Part shown: positions 15,020 to 20,936 of the stretch, piece after piece
Layout: each line of letters begins with the position of its first letter
How positions within the stretch are numbered: the first letter of the stretch is position 1
IMG/VR virus record: IMGVR_UViG_3300010149_000187
Coordinates: 1 to 23,114 of that record
Length of the DNA stretch: 23,114 nucleotides
Direction: 5' to 3' (one strand)
From: a virus
Made by a program: the position numbers and the translations under genes
Notes under the pieces: generated by a model
What the model was told of the DNA's origin: nothing
Seen by the model: the letters and a program-made list of their open reading frames with translations, nothing else
The model's database searches: none

Positions 15020-15251
15020 GAGGTAATGTGTTACCTTTAGGCAAGAAGTTTAAATTCATTGCCTCTGCTTCAATCCGCTCTTTGATATTGAGCGAAATGA
15101 ATTTCTTTACGTCTTCCAACTCTATGCTATTCTCATCACAGAGATGGACGACAGCATCCATATAAGTTAGACCCTTAGTTCTAACAGTAGTCTCAATCAT
15201 TTTTGTAAACTTCTTCTTAGATAGAAAATTATTCTGTGAACTATCCATCAT
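15012..15251 (-). CDS. gp33: Late transcription coactivator gp33
   Basis: 79 residues, a little shorter than T4 gp33 (112). The core (FTKMIETTVRTKGLTYMDAV, then VHLCDENSIELEDVKKFIS) and the C-terminal EAEAMNLNFLPKGNTLPLD match gp33 of marine T4-like phages. gp33 bridges the host RNA polymerase flap and the sliding clamp to activate late promoters; it works with the gp55 sigma factor, not in this window. Location beside gp32 agrees with T4, although gp59 is absent between them. The start ATGATGG overlaps the upstream stop, and no strong ribosome-binding site is seen, so translation is probably coupled. Confidence 0.82.
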   Translation of the reverse strand: MMDSSQNNFLSKKKFTKMIETTVRTKGLTYMDAVVHLCDENSIELEDVKKFISLNIKERIEAEAMNLNFLPKGNTLPLD

Positions 15252-15511
15252 ACAATTGCATCAAAAGTTTGTAGACTATTTAGTCGAAAACTACGCCAAC
15301 CTTCTACGTCAAGGTCATAGACACGAACAGTTTCTTTCTTCTCGTTAGCAACAACCTGAGTAGGTTTTTGTTCTTCGGGAATGAACTTGTCATTCAGTGT
15401 TGCCCGCATATTACGAACTTGACCATCTTTCAATTTAACGAAAGAAAGTTTCACAATACCCTCACGCAATGTTTGGGTTACATTATCATAATCAAAATTA
15501 GTTCCAGTCAT
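15248..15511 (-). CDS. Small SH3-like beta-barrel protein (WYL_2-type)
   Basis: 87 residues from the ATG at 15511, chosen over longer upstream starts because GAGG lies 8 nt before it and the extra residues overlap another gene in a different frame. REGIVKLSFVKLKDGQVRNM, then RATLNDKFIP and VRVYDLDVEGWRSFRLNSLQ form the pattern of the small phage WYL_2/Sm-like barrels, with the typical D-x-E-x-x-W-R-S-F-R end. The function of this family in phages is not established. It overlaps gp33 and may share its transcript. Confidence 0.75.
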   Translation of the reverse strand: MTGTNFDYDNVTQTLREGIVKLSFVKLKDGQVRNMRATLNDKFIPEEQKPTQVVANEKKETVRVYDLDVEGWRSFRLNSLQTFDAIV

Positions 15512-15665
15512 TATCGAACCTCGTTGTTTGTCGGTATGTATCACCGAAGTGTTCATTAGCGTATTTAGCCTCATCAGACCAATACAATTCTTCACGATAG
15601 TCTTCGTCATAGTTGCCTTCGAACAGGTCTTCAGCAACTTTCTTTTTACGGCGGTCAATCATCAT
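15498..15665 (-). CDS. Small charged hypothetical protein
   Basis: 55 residues from the ATG at 15665 (MMIDRRKKKVAEDLFEGNYD). An AAGGAG ribosome-binding site 5 nt upstream supports this start over the one at 15683; the start overlaps the TGA of the 15662-16201 gene, and the 3' end overlaps the next gene by 14 nt. The basic N-terminus is followed by a strongly acidic, Tyr-rich body (EDYREELYWSDEAKYANEHF). Function not recognised; small early phage genes of this sort often act on host proteins. Confidence 0.65.
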   Translation of the reverse strand: MMIDRRKKKVAEDLFEGNYDEDYREELYWSDEAKYANEHFGDTYRQTTRFDNDWN

Positions 15666-16201
15666 GCACACTCCTTCCACCAATCAGGGCTTTCACGATT
15701 TGTCCATTTAGCAAATGAACGTTTCTCATTCAAGTAGTAGAAGCGATATGCATCTACTGGGTCTTCGCGTTTGCAATAGTCAGGCATTGCTTGAGCGAAT
15801 TTGGTCAATCCCACTTTGGGGATTTTCTTAGGTATGTTGAGTAGTATATCAGATAAACGAGTATCTGTCAAGTGATATTTTCCATATCTACGAGTATATT
15901 CTTTGCAACACTCACGGAAGTGACGATACAACCAGAAGTAGTTCTCGTCGGACTCACGCACCCAAATGTTTGACGGATGATTGACATGAGATGCTTTGTA
16001 AAGAAAACCATGATAATCAGGATGCGCCCAACGTTTGATTTTGCGACCATTCGCGGTCTTGTCGATATACAAAGCACCATCAAGCACACGGTGTGCGGTT
16101 GACATCAGTTGAGCATACTCAACAATCATCTTGACAATATGCTTGTCGCACATCGCCTGGGCTGCCTTGATAGGGTCATTGTCTAAGTGGAAAATATTCA
16201 T
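15662..16201 (-). CDS. Conserved phage protein of unknown function (DxDPxxAAxxxCDKH motif)
   Basis: 179 residues. The N-terminus IFHLDNDPIKAAQAMCDKHI followed by VKMIVEYAQLMSTAHRVLDG is a motif I know from many phage and environmental hypothetical proteins. It has many His, Trp and Tyr residues (YHGFLYKASHVNHPSNIWVR, then ENYFWLYRHF), and the C-terminus has YYLNEKRSFAKWTNRESPDW. The conserved D, C, H and K near residue 15-20 could be a catalytic or metal site, but I will not name an enzyme. Start overlaps the previous stop (ATGA), with GAGAG 9 nt upstream. Confidence 0.82.
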   Translation of the reverse strand: MNIFHLDNDPIKAAQAMCDKHIVKMIVEYAQLMSTAHRVLDGALYIDKTANGRKIKRWAHPDYHGFLYKASHVNHPSNIWVRESDENYFWLYRHFRECCKEYTRRYGKYHLTDTRLSDILLNIPKKIPKVGLTKFAQAMPDYCKREDPVDAYRFYYLNEKRSFAKWTNRESPDWWKECA

Positions 16202-16461
16202 GCCAAACTCTCAATCTCTGTCAATAAATCAGCGACTTCTTGAAAGGTCAAGTGACCAATCACATCATCAGCGATAGTTGTATTGTAACACAACTCTCCG
16301 TTGATGTCAAGCACTGCCACTTCGAAAAGTCCATCAGTGTTGCCATACGAACTCTGATTACAAATCACAGATGCACCATACCCATTATCAAAAGTATATA
16401 TTTTCTGATATTGATTACGTTTCCGTATCGATACATGTGATACATTACGCTCCGACTGCAT
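16198..16461 (-). CDS. Conserved small phage protein, unknown function
   Basis: 87 residues from the ATG at 16461 (MQSERNVSHVSIRKRN). GGAGG 9 nt upstream favours this start over a start at 16566, whose extra residues overlap the upstream gene. The core IYTFDNGYGASVICNQSSYG, then GLFEVAVLDINGELCYNTTI and DDVIGHLTFQEVADLL is a pattern I have met in cyanophage hypothetical proteins: two short beta-rich blocks and a final helix. No known activity. Confidence 0.75.
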   Translation of the reverse strand: MQSERNVSHVSIRKRNQYQKIYTFDNGYGASVICNQSSYGNTDGLFEVAVLDINGELCYNTTIADDVIGHLTFQEVADLLTEIESLA

Positions 16462-16693
16462 TGTAGTAACCCTCCGCTTTGACACGAAACTTCGGTTCGT
16501 TTTCAAGTTGTGACACAACATAAAGTTCAGAACCAGTAAACCACGCACACGCATCACGCATGTCATTCAGTTCGTTTACAGGAATAACTGTATCGATGGG
16601 CATCTTCCAGTTATCCATACCATCGGTAAGAACATCAAACTTCTCTTTGAGAACATCAAGACGTTCCTGTGTTGCAAATGTAAGTAATGCCAT
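16445..16693 (-). CDS. Small hypothetical protein
   Basis: 82 residues: an N-terminal helix (TFATQERLDVLKEKFDVLTD), a proline/valine strand, and a C-terminal part (FTGSELYVVSQLENEPKFRV). Its ATG overlaps the stop of the preceding gene (TAATG), with GGTGG upstream. Not recognised. It belongs to the early operon that leads to gp33 and gp32. Confidence 0.68.
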   Translation of the reverse strand: MALLTFATQERLDVLKEKFDVLTDGMDNWKMPIDTVIPVNELNDMRDACAWFTGSELYVVSQLENEPKFRVKAEGYYNAVGA

Positions 16694-16908
16694 TATATCG
16701 CCACCTTTACCATCTTCTCGAAGTTCTCCAGAGGAATGTCAATCTCCCAATCGTAGTAACCTTCAATGACACAATAGTCACGGCGGTCACTGCCAGGCCC
16801 ATCTAGAATGCCTTTCAGAGTGACAATCTTCTCTACTTGTTTGCGTGTCTTCAAGCAGAGACCCTCAACGATAAACTGTTTTCCAACCATGTTATAAAAT
16901 TTACTCAT
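16693..16908 (-). CDS. Small hypothetical protein
   Basis: 71 residues. Beta-rich and charged: MVGKQFIVEGLCLKTRKQVE, then VTLKGILDGPGSDRRDYCVI and WEIDIPLENFEKMVKV. The site AGAGGA lies 9 nt before the ATG, and a sigma70-like promoter at 16940-16967 is directly upstream, so this is the first gene of an internal transcript. Short barrel-like pattern; no family recognised. Confidence 0.72.
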   Translation of the reverse strand: MSKFYNMVGKQFIVEGLCLKTRKQVEKIVTLKGILDGPGSDRRDYCVIEGYYDWEIDIPLENFEKMVKVAI

Positions 16909-16923
16909 AATAAAGTTCCTCTC

Positions 16924-17088
16924 TCAATCTGTATTACCATTATTACATACTTCTTCGAAAATGTCAAGCAAAAACTTTTCATTATTCGAAAGATAATCTT
17001 CGTAGGATAGAACAGCGTCTTTGTAACCTTCACGCTCCTCACAGTTTCTTAAATACATTTTGTGACAAAATTCATCAAACGTTATCAT
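16924..17088 (-). CDS. Tiny acidic protein, unknown function
   Basis: 54 residues starting MITFDEFCHKMYLRNCEERE and ending EEVCNNGNTD. The ribosome-binding site AAAGGA is 7 nt before the ATG, and the ATG overlaps the stop of the preceding small gene (TGATGATA). The run is largely helical (YKDAVLSYEDYLSNNEKFLL). The last codons contain the promoter of the next transcript. Its regular ribosome-binding site and close packing support it as real despite its length. Confidence 0.62.
   Translation of the reverse strand: MITFDEFCHKMYLRNCEEREGYKDAVLSYEDYLSNNEKFLLDIFEEVCNNGNTD
16940..16967 (-). promoter_or_regulatory. Sigma70-like promoter inside the early operon
   Basis: Minus strand TTGACA (16967-16962), a 16-nt spacer, and TAATAA(T) (16945-16940). 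The -35 is perfect. It lies in the 3' end of the 16924-17088 gene and would start transcription some 25 nt before the ATG at 16908. Confidence 0.68.
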
Positions 17089-17179
17089 CAGCAAATCCTT
17101 TCTTTATTGCTTCCCAGTTTTCAACGCATATCTCACCGATACAATACCTCTCATAATATGTCCACAGTAAACTATGCAT
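17075..17179 (-). CDS. Micro-protein, unknown function
   Basis: 34 residues, MHSLLWTYYERYCIGEICVE, then NWEAIKKGFADDNV. GAGG is 7 nt before the ATG, whose first base is the last base of the preceding stop (TAATG). It is rich in aromatic residues and has two Cys. It is flanked tightly by similar small genes, each with its own ribosome-binding site, which is the best evidence that it is translated. Confidence 0.55.
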   Translation of the reverse strand: MHSLLWTYYERYCIGEICVENWEAIKKGFADDNV

Positions 17180-17334
17180 TAGTTCACCTCACGGAATTGA
17201 TATAGGAACATCTCTGCATCACGCAAATGCATGAACCCTTCGATATACGTTTCTTGTTGAAACGGATATACCTTGACTTCATACAGACCGTCTTTAGTCT
17301 GACCCAAAAATTCTGCCATAGTTTCAGTATGCAT
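17179..17334 (-). CDS. Tiny hypothetical protein
   Basis: 51 residues from ATG at 17334 (MHTETMAEFLGQTKDGLYEV). GGAGAGG is 9 nt upstream. An internal Met at residue 6 is a possible alternative start. The pattern is strand-strand-helix: GLYEVKVYPFQQETYIEGF, then MHLRDAEMFLYQFREVN. It overlaps the previous gene by 11 nt and the next by one base. Not recognised. Confidence 0.6.
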   Translation of the reverse strand: MHTETMAEFLGQTKDGLYEVKVYPFQQETYIEGFMHLRDAEMFLYQFREVN

Positions 17335-17479
17335 CGTTCATATCCTCTCCAAATTCTTCAATCAAAGCATCGTGTTCAGGCGTTCCTGCATAATACTCAC
17401 AGAAACTATCGACACAGTGACCACTGATATCGTTGTCTTCACCACAGTAATCACACTGTCCATAATCAAATTCATCCAT
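17324..17479 (-). CDS. Tiny zinc-finger-like acidic protein
   Basis: 51 residues from the ATG at 17479; a second ATG at 17485 is too close to the AGGA ribosome-binding site (1 nt against 7 nt). The N-terminal half holds C9, C12, H21, C22 and C27 in QCDYCGEDNDISGHCVDSFC, a plausible zinc site of the CxxC...HC/C type. The rest is acidic (EHDALIEEFGEDMND). It is the first gene of the early operon, directly behind a near-consensus promoter. In phages such proteins often bind host transcription or replication proteins; here that is only a guess. Confidence 0.65.
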   Translation of the reverse strand: MDEFDYGQCDYCGEDNDISGHCVDSFCEYYAGTPEHDALIEEFGEDMNDAY

Positions 17480-17508
17480 AATCATTTCCTCTCTCTTGAC
17501 TATATCTT

Positions 17509-17537
17509 AATATACCACATAAATAATCTTTTGTCAA
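17509..17537 (-). promoter_or_regulatory. Strong sigma70-like early promoter of the small-gene/gp33/gp32 block
   Basis: Minus strand TTGACA (17537-17532), exactly 17 nt, TATATT (17514-17509). Eleven of twelve consensus bases. It starts transcription about 20-25 nt before the first small gene. Its spacer contains a plus-strand late octamer (17518-17525), so early and late transcription machines would compete for the same DNA. Confidence 0.82.
17518..17525 (+). promoter_or_regulatory. Late promoter (CATAAATA), upstream of two
   Basis: CATAAATA fits the NATAAATA late motif. It would start transcription about 43 nt before the ATG at 17574, through T-rich DNA without a Shine-Dalgarno sequence. 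It lies inside the spacer of the opposite early promoter. Confidence 0.5.
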
Positions 17538-17560
17538 GTCTTTTTTTAACTTTTTTTTAA

Positions 17561-17568
17561 TATAAATA
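17561..17568 (+). promoter_or_regulatory. Late promoter (TATAAATA) 5 nt before the 17574 start
   Basis: Perfect TATAAATA octamer, then ACAAT and the ATG at 17574. The predicted start of transcription coincides with the start codon. No ribosome-binding site precedes the ATG; the upstream bases are nearly all T and A. Confidence 0.72.
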
Positions 17569-17573
17569 ACAAT

Positions 17574-17843
17574 ATGACAGACGAAATATTCGATTTTGGA
17601 TTTACAATTGTAGATGAAGCTGAACTAGACGCAGTTCAAGCGGCTCAACAAAGTGTTGCGGCTGTCTCTACATCTGTAGATGAAACAAAAGAAAAACTAG
17701 ATAAACTCTATAATGCGATACAACCATTATTGAATAATCTAAAAGCCAATCCTGATAAAGACTATATTCTTTGGCCGAATCGTCTTGAGAAAGTAGAGTC
17801 TTTTGAAGACTTCATTCAAGACATTTATACAGGTAAGAAATAA
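17574..17843 (+). CDS. Small conserved phage protein, acidic coiled-coil type
   Basis: 89 residues: an acidic start (EIFDFGFTIVDEAELDAVQA), a helical coiled-coil-like middle (STSVDETKEKLDKLYNAIQP) and a conserved-looking end (DKDYILWPNRLEKVESFEDF). I recall close relatives in cyanophage genomes, without a known function. Tandem late promoters upstream suggest a structural or assembly role. There is no Shine-Dalgarno sequence; no in-frame alternative ATG exists before the stop at 17547. The stop overlaps the next ATG (TAATG). Confidence 0.8.
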   Translation: MTDEIFDFGFTIVDEAELDAVQAAQQSVAAVSTSVDETKEKLDKLYNAIQPLLNNLKANPDKDYILWPNRLEKVESFEDFIQDIYTGKK

Positions 17844-18661
17844 TGTATCTATTTCCTCAGCCCAGAGAATTTGTAGAAAAGGGTGTTCTCAGTAAGTATA
17901 TTCATGGTGAGAGTATTACCGAGTTTACAGAAGAACTCAGTGCGGCTATGGGCAGAAGAAGTTTTGAAGAGTGGGTATCATTGCTATCATATGGTGGTCA
18001 AGTAGCCGCACATATTACTTGTTCTAAGTATGAGAACATACTTGTCTGCACGAGTTATGATAATTCCAAATCAACTGTTGTAACAGATAAGAATGACAAC
18101 TACAACATATCAAGCGATGCGGGAACTCATATGTTTCCTATAGTCTGGAAACGTATGGAGTGTGCAGGTAACGTATATGTTACTAAGCCTTCTGTTACTA
18201 GTTCTATATTTGAAAAAGGATATGAAGCACTTGGCGTAAAAACTCTTCGAGTAGACGATTACTATCATATAGACCATCCAAGACCTTATAACATAATCAA
18301 TGCTCCCGTGGCTAAGTTTGATGCTGTTATCTTGCTGACACCTAAAAAGATTAATCCTAATAACAATAAATTCAAAATTGAAGAGATTAAAAAAGATTTT
18401 GCTAGATACTGTAAAGAAGATTTCGATATCATTACATTATTCGAGCCAGATTATAATACACAAATTGTAGGAAGTAAAAAGAAAAAAACCAGTGATGTTA
18501 TTCAATTTACTTCTGCACAAATTAACCCAAACAATTATGAAGATAAATATAGAGAAATTAAATATGATGTGACAGGCAAGCGTCATGTCGTTCAATCGAT
18601 AGGATATTTTAATCTTCAGAGATTTTACAATAAAGTTGTAAATCAATTTAGGATTTTTTAA
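17843..18661 (+). CDS. Unrecognised late protein, probable paralogue of the next gene
   Basis: 272 residues. Not recognised. Shared landmarks with 18664-19590: an FEEWVSLLSYGGQVAA-type helix, IFEKGYEALGV, then KFDAVILLTPKK and IEEIKKDFARYCKEDF. The FDAV...IEEI...DF..Y order looks like a Rossmann-like alpha/beta fold such as a methyltransferase-type domain, although no cofactor motif is clear. A Lys-rich patch (GSKKKKTSD) sits near residue 212. It is soluble, without signal peptide. AGGTAAGA precedes the ATG. Late expression is expected from the promoters at 17518-17568. Confidence 0.82.
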   Translation: MYLFPQPREFVEKGVLSKYIHGESITEFTEELSAAMGRRSFEEWVSLLSYGGQVAAHITCSKYENILVCTSYDNSKSTVVTDKNDNYNISSDAGTHMFPIVWKRMECAGNVYVTKPSVTSSIFEKGYEALGVKTLRVDDYYHIDHPRPYNIINAPVAKFDAVILLTPKKINPNNNKFKIEEIKKDFARYCKEDFDIITLFEPDYNTQIVGSKKKKTSDVIQFTSAQINPNNYEDKYREIKYDVTGKRHVVQSIGYFNLQRFYNKVVNQFRIF

Positions 18662-18663
18662 GC

Positions 18664-19590
18664 ATGACAGATACATCAAGACAAGTTATTGAAGAAATTA
18701 TAAGTTCTACTGACTCATCGTTCTCAACGCGAAATCGTGTTTTGGGTAACACCGAAATGAAAAATATTTCAATCAACATATTTCGGACATTAAAAAATCA
18801 TGCAGTGCTTTATGGAAAAGACTATTCTTATTTCGAAGCGGTGAATGTCTGGGGCTCGTTTATGCATGTTGCTCATGGTGTGTTAATGAGAAACATGATG
18901 AAACTCAGAGGTCGTAGAAACGTTTTGTATGTTCATAACTTTGCTGAAGCATCGGGTGACGACGACCCAGCATTCTATGATACGATAGGGCAGTTTCAGC
19001 CACTAAATGTCAATAGAGTTCTTGCTCCCGCAATCTCAAATCATCTTAATTATTCAGATTTAAATTTTTATCCAGTATATTCTGGAACTGACACAAACTT
19101 TACTAAAGCTGTATTTGATGAAGCGGGTCTTACTAGCGTCTCTGCGACAGGTCAGTATAGACTTGGAGACAATATCGTATTATCAAATATTCCCGAAGGT
19201 GTAACGTTTGATGCTGTGTATTTTCATGGTATTGAACGAGCCGAAGATAGACTATACTCTATCGAAGAAATTCGTCAAGACTTTTCTGCTTACATTACAG
19301 ATAATTGTCAATTCTACGATTACTATGAACAACAAGCGGCTCGGGAAGCAATGTTAAACGCAAGCACATCTGATTTCGAAGTAGAGGCTAGATGGTCAAG
19401 CACACCTAGAAATAATAAAGAGATTTTTGAATATGCATTTAGGGCTGTTGCTCCTACAGGTGACGTTGATGCAACTGTTGCGACTGCAAGAGAACTTCAA
19501 GTTGATATTAAAGAACAATATGTAGAAAACGTAAAATTTCTTCACGGTCAAGCAAAAAATCTTGGCGACAAAATTCTTAAGGTATTCTAA
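18664..19590 (+). CDS. Unrecognised late protein, probable paralogue of the previous gene
   Basis: 308 residues. The N-terminal helix run (YFEAVNVWGSFMHVAHGVLM) precedes a strand NVLYVHNFAEA; then TKAVFDEAGLTSV, TFDAVYFHGIERAEDRLYSI and EEIRQDFSAYI parallel the preceding protein. The final 70 residues (ATARELQVDIKEQYVENVKF) are helical and extra. Function unknown; perhaps a virion or assembly protein. It begins 2 nt after the previous stop and ends in TAATG overlap with the kinase gene. Confidence 0.82.
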   Translation: MTDTSRQVIEEIISSTDSSFSTRNRVLGNTEMKNISINIFRTLKNHAVLYGKDYSYFEAVNVWGSFMHVAHGVLMRNMMKLRGRRNVLYVHNFAEASGDDDPAFYDTIGQFQPLNVNRVLAPAISNHLNYSDLNFYPVYSGTDTNFTKAVFDEAGLTSVSATGQYRLGDNIVLSNIPEGVTFDAVYFHGIERAEDRLYSIEEIRQDFSAYITDNCQFYDYYEQQAAREAMLNASTSDFEVEARWSSTPRNNKEIFEYAFRAVAPTGDVDATVATARELQVDIKEQYVENVKFLHGQAKNLGDKILKVF

Positions 19591-20270
19591 TGCTAAAGTT
19601 TAAACAGTTTCTCAGCGAGGGTGTAGATGACCCCGCAATCTTCAAAGCAGTGTTTCTTGCTGGCGGACCTGGGTCTGGTAAATCGTTTATCGTAGGTAAG
19701 ACTGGTCTTCCTGTTCTCGGAATGAAAGTCGTCAACTCTGACGATGCATTTGAGAATGCGATGAAGAAGGCTGGTAAAGCAATGACTCCTGATGAAATCT
19801 TCTCTGATGAAGGTCAAGAGATTCGCGGTAGAGCAAAAGCGTTGACTGGTAAGAAACAAGCAATGTATATCACAGGTCGTCTTGGTCTAGTCATTGACGG
19901 AACTGGTAAGGACTTTGCAAAGGTTAAGAAACAAGTCAAAACGCTTCAAGATTTAGGTTATGATACCACAATGATTTTGGTGAACACTGACCTTGATACT
20001 GCAATCGAAAGAGATAAACTGAGGTCACGCTCACTTGGTAAGAAAAAGGTCACCGATTACTGGAAAACAGTTCAGAGCAATATCGGTGCTTTTCAAACCA
20101 TGTTCGGTAAAAAGAACTTTATAGTGGTTGACAACTCAACTGGTAAAGATTATCAGAAAGAAACGCTTCGTGCGTATCGTGATATCAAGAAGTTTATAAG
20201 TAAAGAACCTGATAATCCACTTGCAAAGAAATGGATTAAACAAGAGCGGGCAAAGAAAAAGAGAACCTAA
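19590..20270 (+). CDS. P-loop kinase (zeta-toxin-like) with a capsid-targeting-like N-terminus
   Basis: 226 residues. Walker A GGPGSGKS is at 25-32, then KVVNSDD (D51/D52, expected catalytic/substrate site), GLVIDGTGKDFAKVKKQVK, MILVNTD and an Arg-rich lid (IERDKLRSRSLGKKK). This is the zeta-toxin/polynucleotide-kinase-like arrangement common in cyanophage relatives. The first 11 residues, MLKFKQFLSEG, resemble the T4 capsid-targeting peptide of internal proteins (MKTYQEFIAEA), and LSE|G fits the gp21 protease rule (L/I)xE. If so, the kinase would be packaged in the head, trimmed and injected with the DNA. The basic C-terminus (KKWIKQERAKKKRT) could bind DNA. Kinase fold firm; substrate and packaging inferred. 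Confidence 0.85.
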   Translation: MLKFKQFLSEGVDDPAIFKAVFLAGGPGSGKSFIVGKTGLPVLGMKVVNSDDAFENAMKKAGKAMTPDEIFSDEGQEIRGRAKALTGKKQAMYITGRLGLVIDGTGKDFAKVKKQVKTLQDLGYDTTMILVNTDLDTAIERDKLRSRSLGKKKVTDYWKTVQSNIGAFQTMFGKKNFIVVDNSTGKDYQKETLRAYRDIKKFISKEPDNPLAKKWIKQERAKKKRT

Positions 20271-20278
20271 GTTCTCTT
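20259..20278 (-). terminator. Hairpin terminator shared by two convergent genes
   Basis: AAGAGAAC, loop CTAA, GTTCTCTT: a perfect 8-bp stem. The four-base loop holds the TAA of the plus-strand kinase gene (20268-20270) and the TAG of the minus-strand gene (20269-20267). On the minus strand the stem runs into TTTTTCTTT, giving a good rho-independent terminator; on the plus strand the tract is only moderately T-rich (TTCTCC). Confidence 0.75.
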
Positions 20279-20452
20279 CTCCAATTCTTCAACACGCTTT
20301 TCTAGTGCATTAACTCTATCTAGCAAAGATGGAGTTTTATTCTTACTTTCTTTATACATCCGATACATGTAACGGTCATAAGACTCTCGCGGACCTTCGT
20401 TGTTCTTTGCATATGTTTCCAATAAAACTTGACCTACAGACTTATCTGACAT
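20267..20452 (-). CDS. Small hypothetical protein with C-terminal coiled coil
   Basis: 61 residues from the ATG at 20452 (MSDKSVGQVLLETYAKNNEG). A GAGAG site lies about 9 nt upstream, and the longer version from 20470 would overlap the previous gene more and has no good ribosome-binding site. The C-terminus (SLLDRVNALEKRVEELEKRT) is a clear short coiled coil, so the protein probably oligomerises. Its stop sits in the loop of the terminator hairpin. Confidence 0.7.
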   Translation of the reverse strand: MSDKSVGQVLLETYAKNNEGPRESYDRYMYRMYKESKNKTPSLLDRVNALEKRVEELEKRT

Positions 20453-20624
20453 CAGACAGTTCTCTCTCAAAATATTGAAGACCTTCTCCTAGAAGAAGAA
20501 ACACTCCTGCAACAACACCAATAGCACTGAATTCAACCAAGTTGACACCTATCAGTGCGCCACCTATACAGATACCAACAAGATTTGATGCTGGCGTTTT
20601 AAAGAATGCTTTTACTTTTTTCAT
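20442..20624 (-). CDS. Small membrane protein
   Basis: 60 residues. A basic N-terminus (MKKVKAFFKTP) is followed by hydrophobic stretch(es) (LVGICIGGALIGVNLVEFSA, then IGVVAGVFLLLGEGL), which give one or two membrane helices, and a charged end (QYFERELSDVR). GAGGA precedes the ATG. Function unknown; small early membrane proteins in phages may affect lysis timing, superinfection or host transport, but nothing here decides. Confidence 0.68.
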   Translation of the reverse strand: MKKVKAFFKTPASNLVGICIGGALIGVNLVEFSAIGVVAGVFLLLGEGLQYFERELSDVR

Positions 20625-20627
20625 ATC

Positions 20628-20831
20628 TTAATCCTCAATGTAAACAATGTTTGAGTCTTGAACGACAACCAACTTGTCGTTTTCAACGAAGTTGTTGACA
20701 CGCTTGTAGTAAGCGAGGTCAGTGTCAGAGAATTGCTCCATAGAGAAACCCTCATTCATCGCAAACATGCGATAGTTGTTGTCATCCTCAGGATAACCAA
20801 GGTCTTTCAGAATGTCGTTTACAGTAACCAT
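20628..20831 (-). CDS. Small hypothetical protein
   Basis: 67 residues, acidic (MVTVNDILKDLGYPEDDNNY, then FSDTDLAYYKRVNNFVENDK). AAGGA lies 8 nt before the ATG. It ends 3 nt before the next gene's ATG. It follows the tRNA gene by about 17 nt and must be transcribed with it from the strong promoter at 20937-20965. Not recognised. Confidence 0.7.
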   Translation of the reverse strand: MVTVNDILKDLGYPEDDNNYRMFAMNEGFSMEQFSDTDLAYYKRVNNFVENDKLVVVQDSNIVYIED

Positions 20832-20847
20832 TTTAATTCCTTATGTT

Positions 20848-20923
20848 TGGCGAACTCACCAGGACTCGAACCTGGAACGCAAGATTAGAAGTCTAGTGTG
20901 ATATCCAGTTTCACCATGAGTCC
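20848..20923 (-). tRNA. tRNA-Arg (anticodon UCU), CCA encoded
   Basis: 76 nt on the minus strand. Acceptor GGACTCA pairs with TGAGTTC (one G-U), followed by G and an encoded CCA. D arm GTGA/TCAC with TGG in the loop; anticodon loop CTTCTAA with anticodon TCT at 20889-20887; T arm CCAGG-TTCGAGT-CCTGG. The anticodon stem has one U-U mismatch (28-42). It reads AGA, which is frequent in this AT-rich phage, so it probably helps translation in a host where AGA is rare. Confidence 0.93.
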
Positions 20924-20936
20924 CGATTGTCTTTAT

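Noticed and set aside
15512-15658. 49-residue N-terminal extension of the WYL_2-type protein
   Set aside because: It overlaps the 15498-15665 gene in another frame and the part before Met at 15511 resembles an out-of-frame shadow; GAGG before 15511 marks the true start.
17227-17560. Two plus-strand open frames of 62-66 codons
   Set aside because: They lie antisense to the micro-genes and promoter region, where the minus-strand frames have regular ribosome-binding sites.
18542-18549. GATAAATA on the plus strand
   Set aside because: Fits the late octamer but is deep inside a coding region with no nearby start; chance match in AT-rich DNA.
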